Shown piece by piece: positions 20,671 to 31,333 of a stretch of DNA of 64,000 nt. Position 1 is the first letter of the stretch. Each line of letters starts with the position of its first letter. Under the pieces are notes generated by a model. That model was not told where the DNA came from, made no database searches, and was given only the letters and a program-made list of their open reading frames with translations. Source of the DNA: Iodobacter ciconiae (GTDB lineage Bacteria; Pseudomonadota; Gammaproteobacteria; Burkholderiales; Chitinibacteraceae); NCBI RefSeq assembly GCF_003952345.1, contig NZ_CP034433.1:1240001-1304000 (forward strand), given 5' to 3'. The position numbers were made by a program, and so were the translations under genes.

Positions 20671-21363
20671 TTACTTCTTAGCTGGAGTCACAACTTCTTT
20701 TGTGCCTTTGATGTCGATTTCAACACGACGATCTGGTGCCAGACATTCGATCAACTTAGCGCGGTTTTTAACTTTACCGCAAGTGTCGCCTGTAACTGGC
20801 TCAGCCTTACCACGGCCTTCAAACTTAACTTTGCCTTCTGGAGCGCCCTTGGAAAGAAGGTAATCAGCTACAGATTTAGCACGTTTTTCTGACAGTGGCT
20901 GGTTGTACTTGTCTGAACCAATACGGTCTGTGTAGCCAATTACGTGCGCTTCACCGTCCTTAGGGTCCATCATCTTAACTTCTTCATACAACTTATCCAG
21001 AGCGTCTTTACCTGCTGGCTTCAAAGATGCTTTGTTGAAGTCAAACAGAACGTCTGATTTCAGTGTGAAGTGCTTGGTGTTGATCATCGGAGCAGCAACT
21101 ACAGGAGCCACAACTGCTGGAGCCACAACAACTGGAGCTGCTTTAGCAACTGGCTTTTCGTAGCCATCACAACCTTCAACGGTTGCGGCTTCTTTAGACC
21201 AGGTACCTGTGCGCCAGCATTCGCCGATACCATTCTTAATAACACCACCACTGGTATTTGCATTTTGTGTGTAAGCTTCAACGCCAGCAAATGCAGCAGT
21301 GCTCATTGCACTTAAAGCCGTTACAACGGCAAGGCGTGTCAGGGATTGCTTGATCGACAGCAT
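20671..21363 (-). CDS. OmpA-family (RmpM-like) peptidoglycan-binding outer-membrane protein
   Basis: 230 residues: signal peptide ending AMSTAAFA, a short N-terminal region with a cysteine pair ([16 protein letters not shown]), an alanine/valine/proline linker (residues 72-92), and a C-terminal OmpA domain with the peptidoglycan-binding pattern ([35 protein letters not shown]). There is no beta-barrel domain, so it resembles neisserial RmpM (class 4 protein), which anchors porin trimers to the wall. Strong ribosome site (TAGGAG) before ATG 21363. Probably abundant. Confidence 0.92.
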   Translation of the reverse strand: MLSIKQSLTRLAVVTALSAMSTAAFAGVEAYTQNANTSGGVIKNGIGECWRTGTWSKEAATVEGCDGYEKPVAKAAPVVVAPAVVAPVVAAPMINTKHFTLKSDVLFDFNKASLKPAGKDALDKLYEEVKMMDPKDGEAHVIGYTDRIGSDKYNQPLSEKRAKSVADYLLSKGAPEGKVKFEGRGKAEPVTGDTCGKVKNRAKLIECLAPDRRVEIDIKGTKEVVTPAKK

Positions 21364-21714
21364 AGTTTTAATCTCCTAGAGAATCATTTAGCAAGCTGAT
21401 ATTTATATTGCTTGTAGGTTCTGGATAAGCCTCGCTCGAGTGAACGTCAAGGCTTTTTTTCCATACACGTGCTGCATTCTAATGGTTTCATAATGCTTGC
21501 GGCAAATAGTAAGGCTGTAATTTTTGCCGCGGGGGGGGATTCTGTTGTGGGGAGGCCCTGTTAAGGGTAGCTCAATTGGAGCATCTCCGCCCTCGTGGTA
21601 CACTTAGGGATCGAACGCGCGTGTTACAACAAAAGTGTTGTGGCATTGCAACGGCACCACCGTGAGAGTTTACGCGTGGTGCGTATTATATGACGCCCCG
21701 GTCCCTATCTAAAG
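21364..21714. other. Divergent promoter region between the OmpA-family gene and gyrA
   Basis: No gene. The segment must drive both directions. A TATTAT hexamer at 21684-21689 is a weak -10 candidate for gyrA. A short stretch near 21568-21620 has a tRNA D-arm-like sequence but does not fold as a tRNA. Confidence 0.5.
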
Positions 21715-24384
21715 ATGCTCGAAAACTTTGCCAAAGAAACAATCCCGGTAAGTCTCGAAGAGGAAATGCGACGCTCCTACCTCGATTACGCGATGAGTGT
21801 AATTGTAGGACGCGCTTTGCCCGATGTTCGTGATGGCTTAAAGCCGGTGCACCGCCGCATTCTGTTTGCAATGCATGAAAGCAATAACGTCTGGAATCGC
21901 TCCTATGTGAAGTGTGCCCGCGTGATTGGTGACGTGCTCGGTAAGTATCATCCGCACGGCGATAGCGCCGCCTACGAGGCGCTCGTGCGGATGGCGCAGG
22001 ATTTCTCACTGAGATATCCGCTTATTGATGGCCAAGGTAACTTTGGTTCCATTGATGGCGATTCTGCTGCTGCCTATCGTTATACAGAATGTCGTTTAGA
22101 AAAAATCTCTTCCGAGTTGCTGGCAGATATCGATAAAGAAACTGTCGATTTCACGCCTAATTACGACGAAAAAGAACTCGAACCCACTGTTCTGCCTACT
22201 CGTGTGCCCAATCTGCTGATTAATGGCTCGTCGGGGATCGCAGTCGGGATGGCAACGAATATTCCGCCGCATAATCTCACCGAAGTGATTGATGCCTGTT
22301 TAGCCTTACTGGCTAATTCGGAGCTGACGATTGATGAGATTATCGACATCATTCCTGCGCCCGATTTCCCTACTGCCGGCATTATTTATGGTATTCACGG
22401 CGTGCGTGAAGGTTATCGCACCGGCCGTGGCCGTGTGATTATGCGGGCGCGTACGCACTTTGAAGATGTCAGCCGCGATAAGCAGGCCATCATCGTCGAT
22501 GAGCTGCCATATCAGGTTAATAAAGCGCGTCTTCTGGAGCGTATCGCCGAGCTGGTTCGTGAAAAAACCATCGAGGGCATTACCGAAATCCGTGATGAAT
22601 CGGATAAATCCGGTATGCGCGTGGTGATTGAGCTCAAACGCAGCGAAGTGGCTGAGGTTATTCTTAATAATCTCTATAAACACACCCAGCTGCAGGACAG
22701 CTTTGGTATCAATATGGTGGCGCTGGTCGATGGTCAGCCGCGCTTATTGAATATCAAACAAGTGCTGGAATGCTTCCTGCGTCACCGCCGTGAAGTGGTG
22801 ACCCGCCGTACCGTGTTTGAGCTGCGTAAAGCACGCGAGCGTGGACATATTCTGGAAGGCTTGGCGGTTGCTTTATCCAATGTCGATGAAATTATCGCTC
22901 TGATTAAAGCCGCGCCAACACCTGCAGAAGCCAAAGTCAGCCTGATGAGCCGCACCTGGCGCTCGGCGCTGGTGGAAGATATGCTCAGCCGTACCGATGT
23001 CAGCGCCTCGCGCCCCGATGGTTTGGGTGCGGAATTCGGCTTTAGCCTGGCTGATGGCTATCGTTTGTCTGAAGTACAGACTCAGGCTATTCTGGAGCTG
23101 CGTTTGCAGCGCCTGACTGGCCTTGAGCAGGACAAAATCGTTAGCGAATATCGCGATGTAATGGAAAAGATTCTCGATTTACTTGATATTCTGGCGCGTG
23201 AAGAGCGCGTTTCCGAAATCATCGTGACCGAGCTTAATGAAGTTAAAACGGTATTTGGTGATGTGCGTAAGTCTGAAATCATTGCCTATGGCGAAGACCT
23301 CAGCCTGGAAGACCTGATCACCCCGCAAGACATGGTGGTGACACTGACGCACAGTGGTTATATGAAAGCCACACCTGCAGATGAATATCGTTCACAACGC
23401 CGTGGTGGCCGTGGCAAGCAGGCCGCTGCAACCAAAGAAGATGATTTCATCGATAAGCTGTTTGTGGCCAATACCCATGATTATGTGCTGTGCTTCTCAT
23501 CACATGGCCGTGTGTACTGGCTGAAAGTTTACAATGTGCCTCAGGGCGGCCGTAATAGCCGTGGTAAGCCGATTGTGAACCTCTTGCCATTGCAGGAAGG
23601 CGAAAAAATCAGCGCCATTTTGCCGGTAAAAGAATTCACTGAAGACCAGTTTGTCTTTATGGCCACAGCGATGGGGACGGTGAAGAAAACGTCACTGGTG
23701 CATTTCTCGCGTCCGATGAAGAAAGGCATTATTGCCTGCGGTCTGGATATGGATGACTACCTGGTTGGTGTTGAGCTGACCCATGGTGGTGATCAGATCA
23801 TGATGTTCTCTGACGCTGGCAAGTCAGTTCGCTTCCACGAAGGTGATGTACGGGCCATGGGCCGTACGGCAACCGGTGTGCGCGGCATGATGCTGCAGGA
23901 AGGCCAGAAAGTGATCTCTCTGCTGGTGGCCGAGCGCGACGATCAGCAGGTGCTGGCTGCAACCGAAAACGGTTATGGCAAGCGCACACCAGTCGGTGAT
24001 TACCGCCTGACCAGCCGTGGCACGCAGGGCGTGATTGCGATTGATACTGGTGATCGTAACGGTAAGCTCGTTGCGGCAACGCTGGTTGAAGACTCCGATG
24101 ACGTGATGCTGATCACTACGGGTGGTGTGCTGATTCGTACCAAGGTTGCCGAAATCCGTGAAACAGGCCGTGCAGCTCAAGGTGTGCGCCTGATTAATCT
24201 GGATGAAGGCGAGCATTTGTCAGGCTTGGAAAAAGTGTGCGAAACAGATTCTGACGACGAATTGCTAGATGGTGAGGAGTTACTTGCTGAAGGTGAAGTA
24301 CCTGCCGCACCCGTCGTGGCGGCAGAGGGTGATGCATCTTCTGTTGAAGGCTTTGCTGAGGGTGATGAGCCAGCGGCTGAGTAA
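21715..24384 (+). CDS. gyrA: DNA gyrase subunit A
   Basis: Breakage-reunion subunit of gyrase, which introduces negative supercoils with GyrB. 889 residues. The catalytic tyrosine is Y123 in AYRYTECRL. In the quinolone-determining region the sequence HGDSAAYE has Ser at 84 (E. coli Ser83) and Glu at 88 (E. coli Asp87), so the usual resistance serine change is absent. The C-terminal domain has the pinwheel repeats and the GyrA box (QRRGGRGKQ). The last 40 residues are acidic and alanine-rich. Transcribed alone or with the downstream hotdog genes; a strong hairpin follows the stop. Confidence 0.98.
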   Translation: MLENFAKETIPVSLEEEMRRSYLDYAMSVIVGRALPDVRDGLKPVHRRILFAMHESNNVWNRSYVKCARVIGDVLGKYHPHGDSAAYEALVRMAQDFSLRYPLIDGQGNFGSIDGDSAAAYRYTECRLEKISSELLADIDKETVDFTPNYDEKELEPTVLPTRVPNLLINGSSGIAVGMATNIPPHNLTEVIDACLALLANSELTIDEIIDIIPAPDFPTAGIIYGIHGVREGYRTGRGRVIMRARTHFEDVSRDKQAIIVDELPYQVNKARLLERIAELVREKTIEGITEIRDESDKSGMRVVIELKRSEVAEVILNNLYKHTQLQDSFGINMVALVDGQPRLLNIKQVLECFLRHRREVVTRRTVFELRKARERGHILEGLAVALSNVDEIIALIKAAPTPAEAKVSLMSRTWRSALVEDMLSRTDVSASRPDGLGAEFGFSLADGYRLSEVQTQAILELRLQRLTGLEQDKIVSEYRDVMEKILDLLDILAREERVSEIIVTELNEVKTVFGDVRKSEIIAYGEDLSLEDLITPQDMVVTLTHSGYMKATPADEYRSQRRGGRGKQAAATKEDDFIDKLFVANTHDYVLCFSSHGRVYWLKVYNVPQGGRNSRGKPIVNLLPLQEGEKISAILPVKEFTEDQFVFMATAMGTVKKTSLVHFSRPMKKGIIACGLDMDDYLVGVELTHGGDQIMMFSDAGKSVRFHEGDVRAMGRTATGVRGMMLQEGQKVISLLVAERDDQQVLAATENGYGKRTPVGDYRLTSRGTQGVIAIDTGDRNGKLVAATLVEDSDDVMLITTGGVLIRTKVAEIRETGRAAQGVRLINLDEGEHLSGLEKVCETDSDDELLDGEELLAEGEVPAAPVVAAEGDASSVEGFAEGDEPAAE

Positions 24385-24403
24385 GCTGCTCTCTTTGTCG
24401 TAA

Positions 24404-24434
24404 CAACACTGGCCTGCAAGACAGGCCAGTGTTG
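24404..24434 (+). terminator. Hairpin after gyrA
   Basis: Perfect 13-bp stem CAACACTGGCCTG/CAGGCCAGTGTTG with a 5-nt loop, 20 nt after the gyrA stop. No T run follows, so it may be a stability element or a factor-dependent terminator. Confidence 0.6.
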
Positions 24435-24507
24435 CGTGTGGAGCACCCATCGCCGTGTTTATTTTAAACGCAAGCCACGGCAGCGTTTCAAACTGAGGAA
24501 TTGGATC

Positions 24508-24963
24508 ATGAGTGCAGCGCCTGTTGCATCACCAGCACTATTTAAGCAAATTTCAGACTGGTTTATAACCTTGCCGCACTGCCAGGTGCTGGGTTTTAAA
24601 TTTGGCGAAGCGCATTACGGCAGCATGACCGTTTGCCTGCCCTTTAAAGACGAGTTGATTGGCAACCCCGCAACGCGGGTGATCCATGGCGGGGTTGTCA
24701 CTTCCCTGGTGGATTCAACCAGCGCGGGTGCAATCTACACCATGCTGACCGAGCTGGAAGCCATTGCCACTTTGGATTTGCGCCTTGATTATCTTCGCCC
24801 TGCCAAGCCTGATTTTCCTATTTATTGCACTGCGGAATGCTATAAACTCACTGCGCAGATTGCATTTACCCGTGCGACGGCCTATCAGGAAGATGTGAAT
24901 GATCCGATTGCTTATAGCGTGGGGACTTTTATGCGTAATTCCGCACGCGAGGTGGCCGCATGA
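24508..24963 (+). CDS. Hotdog-fold thioesterase, PaaI type (first of a pair)
   Basis: 151 residues of the PaaI/4HBT superfamily: RVIHGGVVTSLVDSTSAGAIYT carries the conserved HGG loop and helix of acyl-CoA thioesterases, followed by DLRLDYLRPAK. The ATG at 24508 has GAGGA 8 nt upstream, so the longer open frame from 24436 is not used. The stop overlaps the start of the second hotdog gene by four bases (ATGA), implying translational coupling; the two proteins may form a heteromer or act on related substrates. Substrate unknown. Confidence 0.85.
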   Translation: MSAAPVASPALFKQISDWFITLPHCQVLGFKFGEAHYGSMTVCLPFKDELIGNPATRVIHGGVVTSLVDSTSAGAIYTMLTELEAIATLDLRLDYLRPAKPDFPIYCTAECYKLTAQIAFTRATAYQEDVNDPIAYSVGTFMRNSAREVAA

Positions 24964-25376
24964 GCCCGCCGATTACTGGTTTTGATTCTCTTGCCATGGC
25001 TGTAGATGCAGTGCCCTATGCCAAATTATTGGGTATTCAAAGCCGCGAAGAAAATGGCCAGCCTTTGTTCTTTTTGCCTTTTCAGACACATAATATTGGC
25101 AATACCATTTTGCCAGCACTGCATGGTGGTGTGATTGGCGGCTTCCTGGAAACTGCAGCAGTTCTGCATGTTATGTGGGCTTCCGAAGCACAAAGTGTAC
25201 CTAAAATTGTTGATTTTTCGATTGATTACTTACGCACTGGCCGCCCGGTAGAGCTCTACGCCCAGTGTGAAATTATCCGCCAGGGCAAGCGCGTTGCTAA
25301 CGTGCTGATGACAGCCTGGCAGGAAGAGCGCAGTAAGCCGGTGGCGGTTGCACGCGCCCATTTTCTACTTGCCTAA
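24960..25376 (+). CDS. Hotdog-fold thioesterase, PaaI type (second of a pair)
   Basis: 138 residues, homologous in layout to the preceding gene: PALHGGVIGGFLETAAVLHVMW has the HGG loop, then DFSIDYLRTGRPVELYAQC. Translation is coupled to the first gene by an ATGA overlap. serC starts only 12 nt downstream, so all three are probably cotranscribed. A catalytic role on small acyl-CoA or aryl-CoA esters is inferred from the family; the specific substrate is not visible. Confidence 0.85.
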   Translation: MSPPITGFDSLAMAVDAVPYAKLLGIQSREENGQPLFFLPFQTHNIGNTILPALHGGVIGGFLETAAVLHVMWASEAQSVPKIVDFSIDYLRTGRPVELYAQCEIIRQGKRVANVLMTAWQEERSKPVAVARAHFLLA

Positions 25377-25388
25377 GGGAAAGACGCC

Positions 25389-26471
25389 ATGACTCAGATT
25401 TATAATTTTTCTGCCGGTCCTGCAGTTTTGCCGCGTGAAGTATTGCTGACGGTGCAGCAAGAGCTGACCGATTGGCACGGCTCTGGCATGTGTGTGATGG
25501 AAATGAGCCATCGTGGCAAAGAATTTACGCAGATTATTCATGAGGCAGAAGCCGACCTGCGCAAACTTCTGGATATCCCGAAGAATTATAAAGTGCTGTT
25601 TTTACAAGGTGGCGCACATTTACATTTCTCGATGATTCCGCTGAATTTATTGCCTGAAAATGGCACGATTGACGTGGTGAATACCGGGCATTGGTCCAAA
25701 ATTGCCATCAAGGAAATGAAGCGCTTTGCCAAAGTAAATGTGATCGCTTCAAGCGAAGATCGTAATTTCAGTTATGTACCGGCTGAATCAACATGGCAGC
25801 GTTCCAAAGAAGCATCTCTTTTACACTACTGTGCCAATGAAACCATTGGTGGTGTTGAATTCTCAGAGATTCCGAAGAGCGAAGTGCCACTGATTTGCGA
25901 TATGTCATCAACCATTTTGTCCCGTCCGCTTGATGTCTCCAGATTTGGCTTGATTTACGCAGGCGCACAAAAAAATATCGGCCCGTCAGGCCTCTGTATT
26001 GCCATTGTCCGTGAAGATTTGCTGGGTAAATCCCGCAGTAATACGCCCACCATGATGGATTACAGTGTGCATGCGGATGCCGAATCCATGTACAACACCC
26101 CGCCAACCTTTGGTATTTATGTAGCGGGCCTGGTATTTAAGTGGCTGCTTAATCAGGGGGGCTTGGCGGCGATTGAGCAAAAGAATATCGAAAAAGCCTC
26201 TTTGCTCTACGAAACCATCGAATCATCAAATGGTTTTTATCTCTGCCCGGTAGATAAACCTTTTCGCTCACGCATGAATGTGCCGTTTAATTTAAAAAAT
26301 GAAAAATTAGACGATGATTTTCTGGCGGGCGCCAAAGCAGCCTGCCTATTGCAATTAAAAGGTCACCGCTCGGTAGGTGGCATGCGTGCTTCTATTTACA
26401 ACGCTATGCCGATTGAAGGCGTGCGCGTGCTGTGTGAATACATGTGCACCTTTGCAAAAAGTCACGGCTAG
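25389..26471 (+). CDS. serC: Phosphoserine aminotransferase
   Basis: PLP enzyme of serine synthesis (3-phosphohydroxypyruvate plus glutamate to phosphoserine), also used in pyridoxal phosphate synthesis. 360 residues, the standard length. The N-terminus MTQIYNFSAGPAVLPREVL is diagnostic, and the PLP lysine lies in YAGAQKNIGPSG near residue 197. Good position 12 nt after the hotdog gene; pheA follows after about 136 nt, the usual serC-pheA order in beta- and gammaproteobacteria. Confidence 0.98.
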   Translation: MTQIYNFSAGPAVLPREVLLTVQQELTDWHGSGMCVMEMSHRGKEFTQIIHEAEADLRKLLDIPKNYKVLFLQGGAHLHFSMIPLNLLPENGTIDVVNTGHWSKIAIKEMKRFAKVNVIASSEDRNFSYVPAESTWQRSKEASLLHYCANETIGGVEFSEIPKSEVPLICDMSSTILSRPLDVSRFGLIYAGAQKNIGPSGLCIAIVREDLLGKSRSNTPTMMDYSVHADAESMYNTPPTFGIYVAGLVFKWLLNQGGLAAIEQKNIEKASLLYETIESSNGFYLCPVDKPFRSRMNVPFNLKNEKLDDDFLAGAKAACLLQLKGHRSVGGMRASIYNAMPIEGVRVLCEYMCTFAKSHG

Positions 26472-26498
26472 ATAGTATGAAAGTTTGGCCTTCGTAGG

Positions 26499-26514
26499 GC
26501 GGGTTAAAACCCGC
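26499..26514. repeat. Short palindrome GCGGGTT-AA-AACCCGC between serC and pheA
   Basis: Perfect 7-bp stem embedded in GTAGGGCGGGTTAAAACCC, which is typical of short REP-like intergenic palindromes. Only one copy is seen in this window. Confidence 0.45.
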
Positions 26515-26607
26515 GTTCGCGACGCCTGATCTATCAGTATCAAGTGGGGGCTGTGCTCGTGTTTTATGTGCAGAGCAGCCCACCGTCTATTTAAATTCGA
26601 GAAATCA

Positions 26608-27681
26608 ATGAGTGAAGAACAACTAAGCCAACATCGTGATGCTATTGATGCCATTGACGAACAAATTGTTCAGCTATTAAACCAGCGCGCCAGCCATGCC
26701 CGCACCATTGGTGAGATTAAAGGCAGTGGCATTGTGTATCGCCCGGAGCGCGAAGCTCAGGTTTTAACGAGGGTTAAATCTTTAAATCGCGGGCCTTTAA
26801 GTGGTGAAACAATGGCCAAGCTGTTTCGTGAAATTATGTCGGCCTGCCTTGCCTTAGAGCGCCCGTTGACGATTGCCTATCTGGGGCCTGAAGGGACATT
26901 CAGCCAGGCTGCCGCGATTAAGCAGTTTGGCCATGCTGCGCATACCATGGCTTGCTGCTCGATTGATGAAGCCTTTCGTGCAGTTGAAGCCAAAACGGCT
27001 GATTACGTGGTCGCCCCGGTTGAAAACTCTACCGAAGGTGCTGTAGGCCGCACGCTGGATTTGATGGTGAATACCCCCTTAAAAATTTGCGGCGAAGTGG
27101 TGCTGCGTATTCATCACCATTTGCTGCGCAAAGTAGAAGGCAAGGCGGGCCTGCAACGGGTTTACTCGCACGCGCAAAGTCTTTCGCAATGCCATGAATG
27201 GCTAAATAAAAACCTGCCGGCCCAAGTGCAGCGGGTGTCGGTTTCTAGTAATGCCGAAGCCGCGCGTTTGGCTAGCCTGGATGAATTGTCTGCGGCCATT
27301 GCCGGGGATGCAGCAGCAGAAAACTATGCGCTACTGAGCCTTGCGCAAAATATTGAAGACGAGCCAAACAACACCACGCGTTTCCTTGTGCTGGGCATGC
27401 AGGAAGTGGGCCCGAGCGGACGGGATAAAACCTCCCTGGTGATCTCTGCCCCCAATCGCCCCGGTGCGCTGCATACCTTGGTTGAGCCGTTGGCCAGAAA
27501 CGGCGTTTCGATGGATAAATTTGAATCCCGCCCTAGCCGCGCAGGTCTCTGGGAATATGTGTTCTTTGTGGATGTAGAGGGGCATATCAGCGGCGCGCCG
27601 CTGCAGGCCGCGCTGGCCGAGCTTGCCGATGTAGCTGCTTTTGTAAAAGTGCTGGGGTCCTACCCCGTGGCAGTGATTTAA
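26608..27681 (+). CDS. pheA: Bifunctional chorismate mutase / prephenate dehydratase (P-protein)
   Basis: Catalyses chorismate to prephenate to phenylpyruvate in phenylalanine synthesis. 357 residues from ATG 26608: an AroQ-type chorismate mutase helix bundle (1-90), the prephenate dehydratase domain (about 95-270, YLGPEGTFSQAAA at its start and NNTTRFLVLG at its end), and an ACT regulatory domain with the phenylalanine-binding ESRPSR motif near residue 312. The frame extends 14 codons upstream to 26566, but MSEEQLSQHRDAIDAIDEQ is the natural start. Confidence 0.97.
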   Translation: MSEEQLSQHRDAIDAIDEQIVQLLNQRASHARTIGEIKGSGIVYRPEREAQVLTRVKSLNRGPLSGETMAKLFREIMSACLALERPLTIAYLGPEGTFSQAAAIKQFGHAAHTMACCSIDEAFRAVEAKTADYVVAPVENSTEGAVGRTLDLMVNTPLKICGEVVLRIHHHLLRKVEGKAGLQRVYSHAQSLSQCHEWLNKNLPAQVQRVSVSSNAEAARLASLDELSAAIAGDAAAENYALLSLAQNIEDEPNNTTRFLVLGMQEVGPSGRDKTSLVISAPNRPGALHTLVEPLARNGVSMDKFESRPSRAGLWEYVFFVDVEGHISGAPLQAALAELADVAAFVKVLGSYPVAVI

Positions 27682-27697
27682 ATCTGCCCGTGCCTAA

Positions 27698-27732
27698 AAA
27701 ACAATGCCGCTCTTAGGGGGCGGCATTGTTTT
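27698..27732 (+). terminator. Rho-independent terminator of pheA
   Basis: 13-bp stem AAAACAATGCCGC/GCGGCATTGTTTT with a 9-nt loop, 16 nt after the pheA stop and ending in TTTT. Confidence 0.88.
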
Positions 27733-27753
27733 GCCTGGTGTTTCTTGTGGCTG

Positions 27754-27860
27754 AACCCAAGTCTTGAGCCATAGGGAACACGGAGTTTTACGGAGAAAAG
27801 CAAGGTTTGATGGAGGGTATGTGTGCTCTGTGTTCCCGTTTTACTCTGCGGTTCAGGTTT
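27754..27860. repeat. Dispersed palindromic intergenic repeat, copy 2 (inverted)
   Basis: Starts AACCCAAGTCTTGAGCC, then GGGAACACGGAGTTTTACGG, matching the complement of the right arm of copy 1; ends with GGTTCAGGTTT. Shorter (107 bp) than copies 1 and 3, so the centre is deleted or never present. It lies between the pheA terminator and the LOG-family gene. Confidence 0.72.
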
Positions 27861-27925
27861 AGTGTTCTATCAAGACGAGCTGCAGTGGCTTGTTAATCAG
27901 AAATTATTTTGAAGGGAAAGGAAAA

Positions 27926-28498
27926 ATGAAATCAGTAGCTGTTTTTTGTGGTGCCAAGCACGGCATTCAGCCTGAGTTCACCACCGCAGCGCGGGAGTTG
28001 GGGGCGGTGCTGGCTGAGCGAGAGATTACTTTAGTCTATGGTGGCGGTCATGTTGGGCTGATGGGGGAGGTCGCCACAGCTTGTCTGGATGCTGGTGGCA
28101 AGGTTATCGGGGTGATTCCGGAGTTTATGGTGGTGCGGGAGCTGGCTTTGGAAGCCTGTAGTGAATTGATTATTGTAGATTCGATGCACACCCGTAAGGC
28201 AAAGATGGCTGAGCTGGCGGGGGGATTTATTGCTATGCCGGGCGGTTTTGGTACGCTGGATGAGTTGTTTGAAATCCTGACCTGGTCGCAAGTCGGTTTG
28301 CATGGTAAGCCGGTTGGCCTACTTAATACGGGTAATTATTATGATTCACTCACAAAATTTCTTGAAGAAACGGTGGCGGCGGGATTTTTAGCGGCAGCAG
28401 AATACAGTAAATTACAATCTGCAAGCGATCCACGTGATTTACTGAATATCCTGGCCAGCCAGCCCGGAGTAATGGAAGGCATGTGGTGGAAAACCTAG
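27926..28498 (+). CDS. LOG-family nucleoside monophosphate phosphoribohydrolase
   Basis: 190 residues of the TIGR00730/LOG family (Rossmann fold), which hydrolyses cytokinin riboside 5'-monophosphates or other nucleoside monophosphates such as AMP. The signature PGGFGTLDE is present (MPGGFGTLDELFE), as is the early GGGHVGLMG glycine loop. Start at ATG 27926 with AAAGGA just upstream; the 12 extra codons before it are not family-like. In bacteria of this type the physiological substrate is uncertain. It follows a dispersed repeat and precedes hisC by 110 nt. Confidence 0.92.
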   Translation: MKSVAVFCGAKHGIQPEFTTAARELGAVLAEREITLVYGGGHVGLMGEVATACLDAGGKVIGVIPEFMVVRELALEACSELIIVDSMHTRKAKMAELAGGFIAMPGGFGTLDELFEILTWSQVGLHGKPVGLLNTGNYYDSLTKFLEETVAAGFLAAAEYSKLQSASDPRDLLNILASQPGVMEGMWWKT

Positions 28499-28608
28499 TT
28501 ATTTAATAGAAAGTATTTATCGCTGGTTTATTTTAAGGTTTTAGCTTAATTAATTGCTTTGTAGGTGTTTTTTATACTCAATTTGTCGGATAGCAAAAGG
28601 ATTTTCAA

Positions 28609-29709
28609 ATGAATTTGCAAGATCTAGCCCCAAAATATGTTCGCTTGATTGCACCTTATCAGCCGGGTAAACCGGTTTTTGAACTGGCGCGTGAAATGGG
28701 ATTAAATCCTGCCGAAATTGTAAAACTGGCTTCAAATGAAAATCCGCTGGGAATGGGTAGTAAAGCAAAAGCGGCTATTGAAAAAGAATTGGCTGAATTA
28801 GCCCGTTATCCGGACGGAAATGGTTTTGACTTAAAAAGAAAAATTGCGCAAAAATACAAAGTAAACAGCGATCAAATTGTTCTGGGTAATGGCTCGAACG
28901 ATGTATTAGAGCTTGTTGCCCGTGCTTTTTTAAGTCCTGGTGATTCGGCAGTTTATTCACAATATGCCTTTGCGGTTTATCCTTTGGTGACACAGGCGAT
29001 AGGTGCGCAAGGTATTCAAGTCAATGCGCTGGATTACGGCCACGATTTAGATGCCATGCTGGCGGCAATTGTGCCGACAACTAAGCTGGTTTGGATTGCC
29101 AATCCAAATAACCCAACCGGCACAATGGCAAGACCGGGTGATTTGTTTGAGTTTTTACAAAACTGCCCAAAAAATGTGCTGGTGGTACTGGATGAGGCTT
29201 ATACCGAATTCTTTACTCCGGAAAAACGCCCTGATTCGATGAGCTGGTTAACAGATTTCCCGAATCTGATTGTGGTGCGCACCTTCTCCAAGGCTTTTGG
29301 TCTGGCTGGATTGCGTGTGGGCATGGCGCTGACTTCGCCTGCAGTTGCCGACATTATTAATCGTGTACGCCAGCCTTTTAATGTAAACAGCCTTGCGCAG
29401 GCGGCAGCTATAGCGGCGCTCGATGACGAAGAGTTCTTAAAAAAAACCTTGCGCGTAAACAGTGAAGGTATGGCGCAATTAACGGCAGCTTTTGTGCGCC
29501 TGGGTGTGAGCTTTATTCCTAGCCAGGCTAATTTTATTGCCTTTCATTGTGGCGATGCCGCAGCGCTTAATCTGTTTATGCTGCAACGAGGCGTCATTAT
29601 TCGCCCGTTAGCTCCCTATGGTCTGACTAACACCCTGCGTGTTTCGGTTGGTTTGCCAGCAGAAAATGCGCGCTTTATCGAGGTGCTGGAAGAAGCACTG
29701 GCTGATTAA
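28609..29709 (+). CDS. hisC: Histidinol-phosphate aminotransferase
   Basis: PLP class I/II aminotransferase. 366 residues with KLASNENPLG near the N-terminus, NPNNPTGT, the PLP lysine in RTFSKAFGLAGLRVG and the C-terminal LRVSVG. This form next to pheA is often the broad HisC2/aromatic type, so it may also act in phenylalanine and tyrosine synthesis. The other his genes are not in the window. It ends with a strong terminator. Confidence 0.95.
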   Translation: MNLQDLAPKYVRLIAPYQPGKPVFELAREMGLNPAEIVKLASNENPLGMGSKAKAAIEKELAELARYPDGNGFDLKRKIAQKYKVNSDQIVLGNGSNDVLELVARAFLSPGDSAVYSQYAFAVYPLVTQAIGAQGIQVNALDYGHDLDAMLAAIVPTTKLVWIANPNNPTGTMARPGDLFEFLQNCPKNVLVVLDEAYTEFFTPEKRPDSMSWLTDFPNLIVVRTFSKAFGLAGLRVGMALTSPAVADIINRVRQPFNVNSLAQAAAIAALDDEEFLKKTLRVNSEGMAQLTAAFVRLGVSFIPSQANFIAFHCGDAAALNLFMLQRGVIIRPLAPYGLTNTLRVSVGLPAENARFIEVLEEALAD

Positions 29710-29721
29710 TCAGGCGGTTAC

Positions 29722-29752
29722 AAAAAAGCCACAGCCAGGTTGTGGCTTTTTT
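29722..29752 (+). terminator. Rho-independent terminator of hisC
   Basis: 12-bp stem AAAAAAGCCACA/TGTGGCTTTTTT with a 7-nt loop, 13 nt after the stop codon. Confidence 0.93.
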
Positions 29753-29845
29753 GCGTTTAGCAGCGAGAGCTCAAGGCTTAAGGCTGGGGTAATGACTTTT
29801 CGAGAATGGGTGTTATTTAGGATTTAGTAAATTACGATTTTCAAT

Positions 29846-29869
29846 TATAATGAGAATAGCTATCATTAT
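29846..29869 (+). promoter_or_regulatory. Fur box over the -10 region of bfd
   Basis: TGAGAATAGCTATCA (29851-29865) agrees with the Fur core TGATAATNATTATCA at 11 of 14 fixed positions and sits in the longer palindrome ATAATGAGAATAGCTATCAT. It overlaps a TATAAT -10 box at 29846-29851, so bound Fur would block RNA polymerase. Iron repression of bfd is known in other proteobacteria; here it is inferred. Confidence 0.82.
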
Positions 29870-29881
29870 AAGAAGTCTGCC

Positions 29882-30091
29882 ATGTATGTTTGCATTTGCA
29901 GTAGTGTTACCGACAAAGACATTCACAAAGCAGTGGCTGGGGGGGTGTGTACCTTTGCTCAATTACAAGAGCAAACCTTGGTGTCTACTTGTTGCGGCGA
30001 GTGCACAAGCTGCGCCAGGCAGATCATGGCCGATGCGTTGAGCTCCGTGCCGCAAATTATTCGCTGGGTACCTCAGCCGGTCGCTGCTTAA
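29882..30091 (+). CDS. bfd: Bacterioferritin-associated ferredoxin
   Basis: Small 2Fe-2S protein that reduces and releases iron stored in bacterioferritin. 69 residues with the four ligand cysteines of Bfd: C4 and C6 (YVCICS) and C38 and C41 (CGEC). C23, C37 and C44 are extra. A Fur box overlaps its promoter, consistent with induction when iron is scarce. The bacterioferritin gene is not in the window. Monocistronic; the next gene, dapE, is convergent. Confidence 0.93.
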   Translation: MYVCICSSVTDKDIHKAVAGGVCTFAQLQEQTLVSTCCGECTSCARQIMADALSSVPQIIRWVPQPVAA

Positions 30092-30193
30092 AGCGGTTGC
30101 TCTGGTGAAGCCGAATTGATCGATCCAGATTTTTTTTGTGGCAGGTTAATTGTGACCAGAATAAATAAGGGCAGGTTTTTGCCCTTATTTTAA

Positions 30194-31333
<1,140 letters not shown>

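Noticed and set aside
21568..21620. tRNA-like text upstream of gyrA (GTAGCTCAATTGGAGC plus GGGATCGAAC)
   Set aside because: A D-arm-like piece is present but there is no matching anticodon arm, T-arm or acceptor stem, so no tRNA is called.
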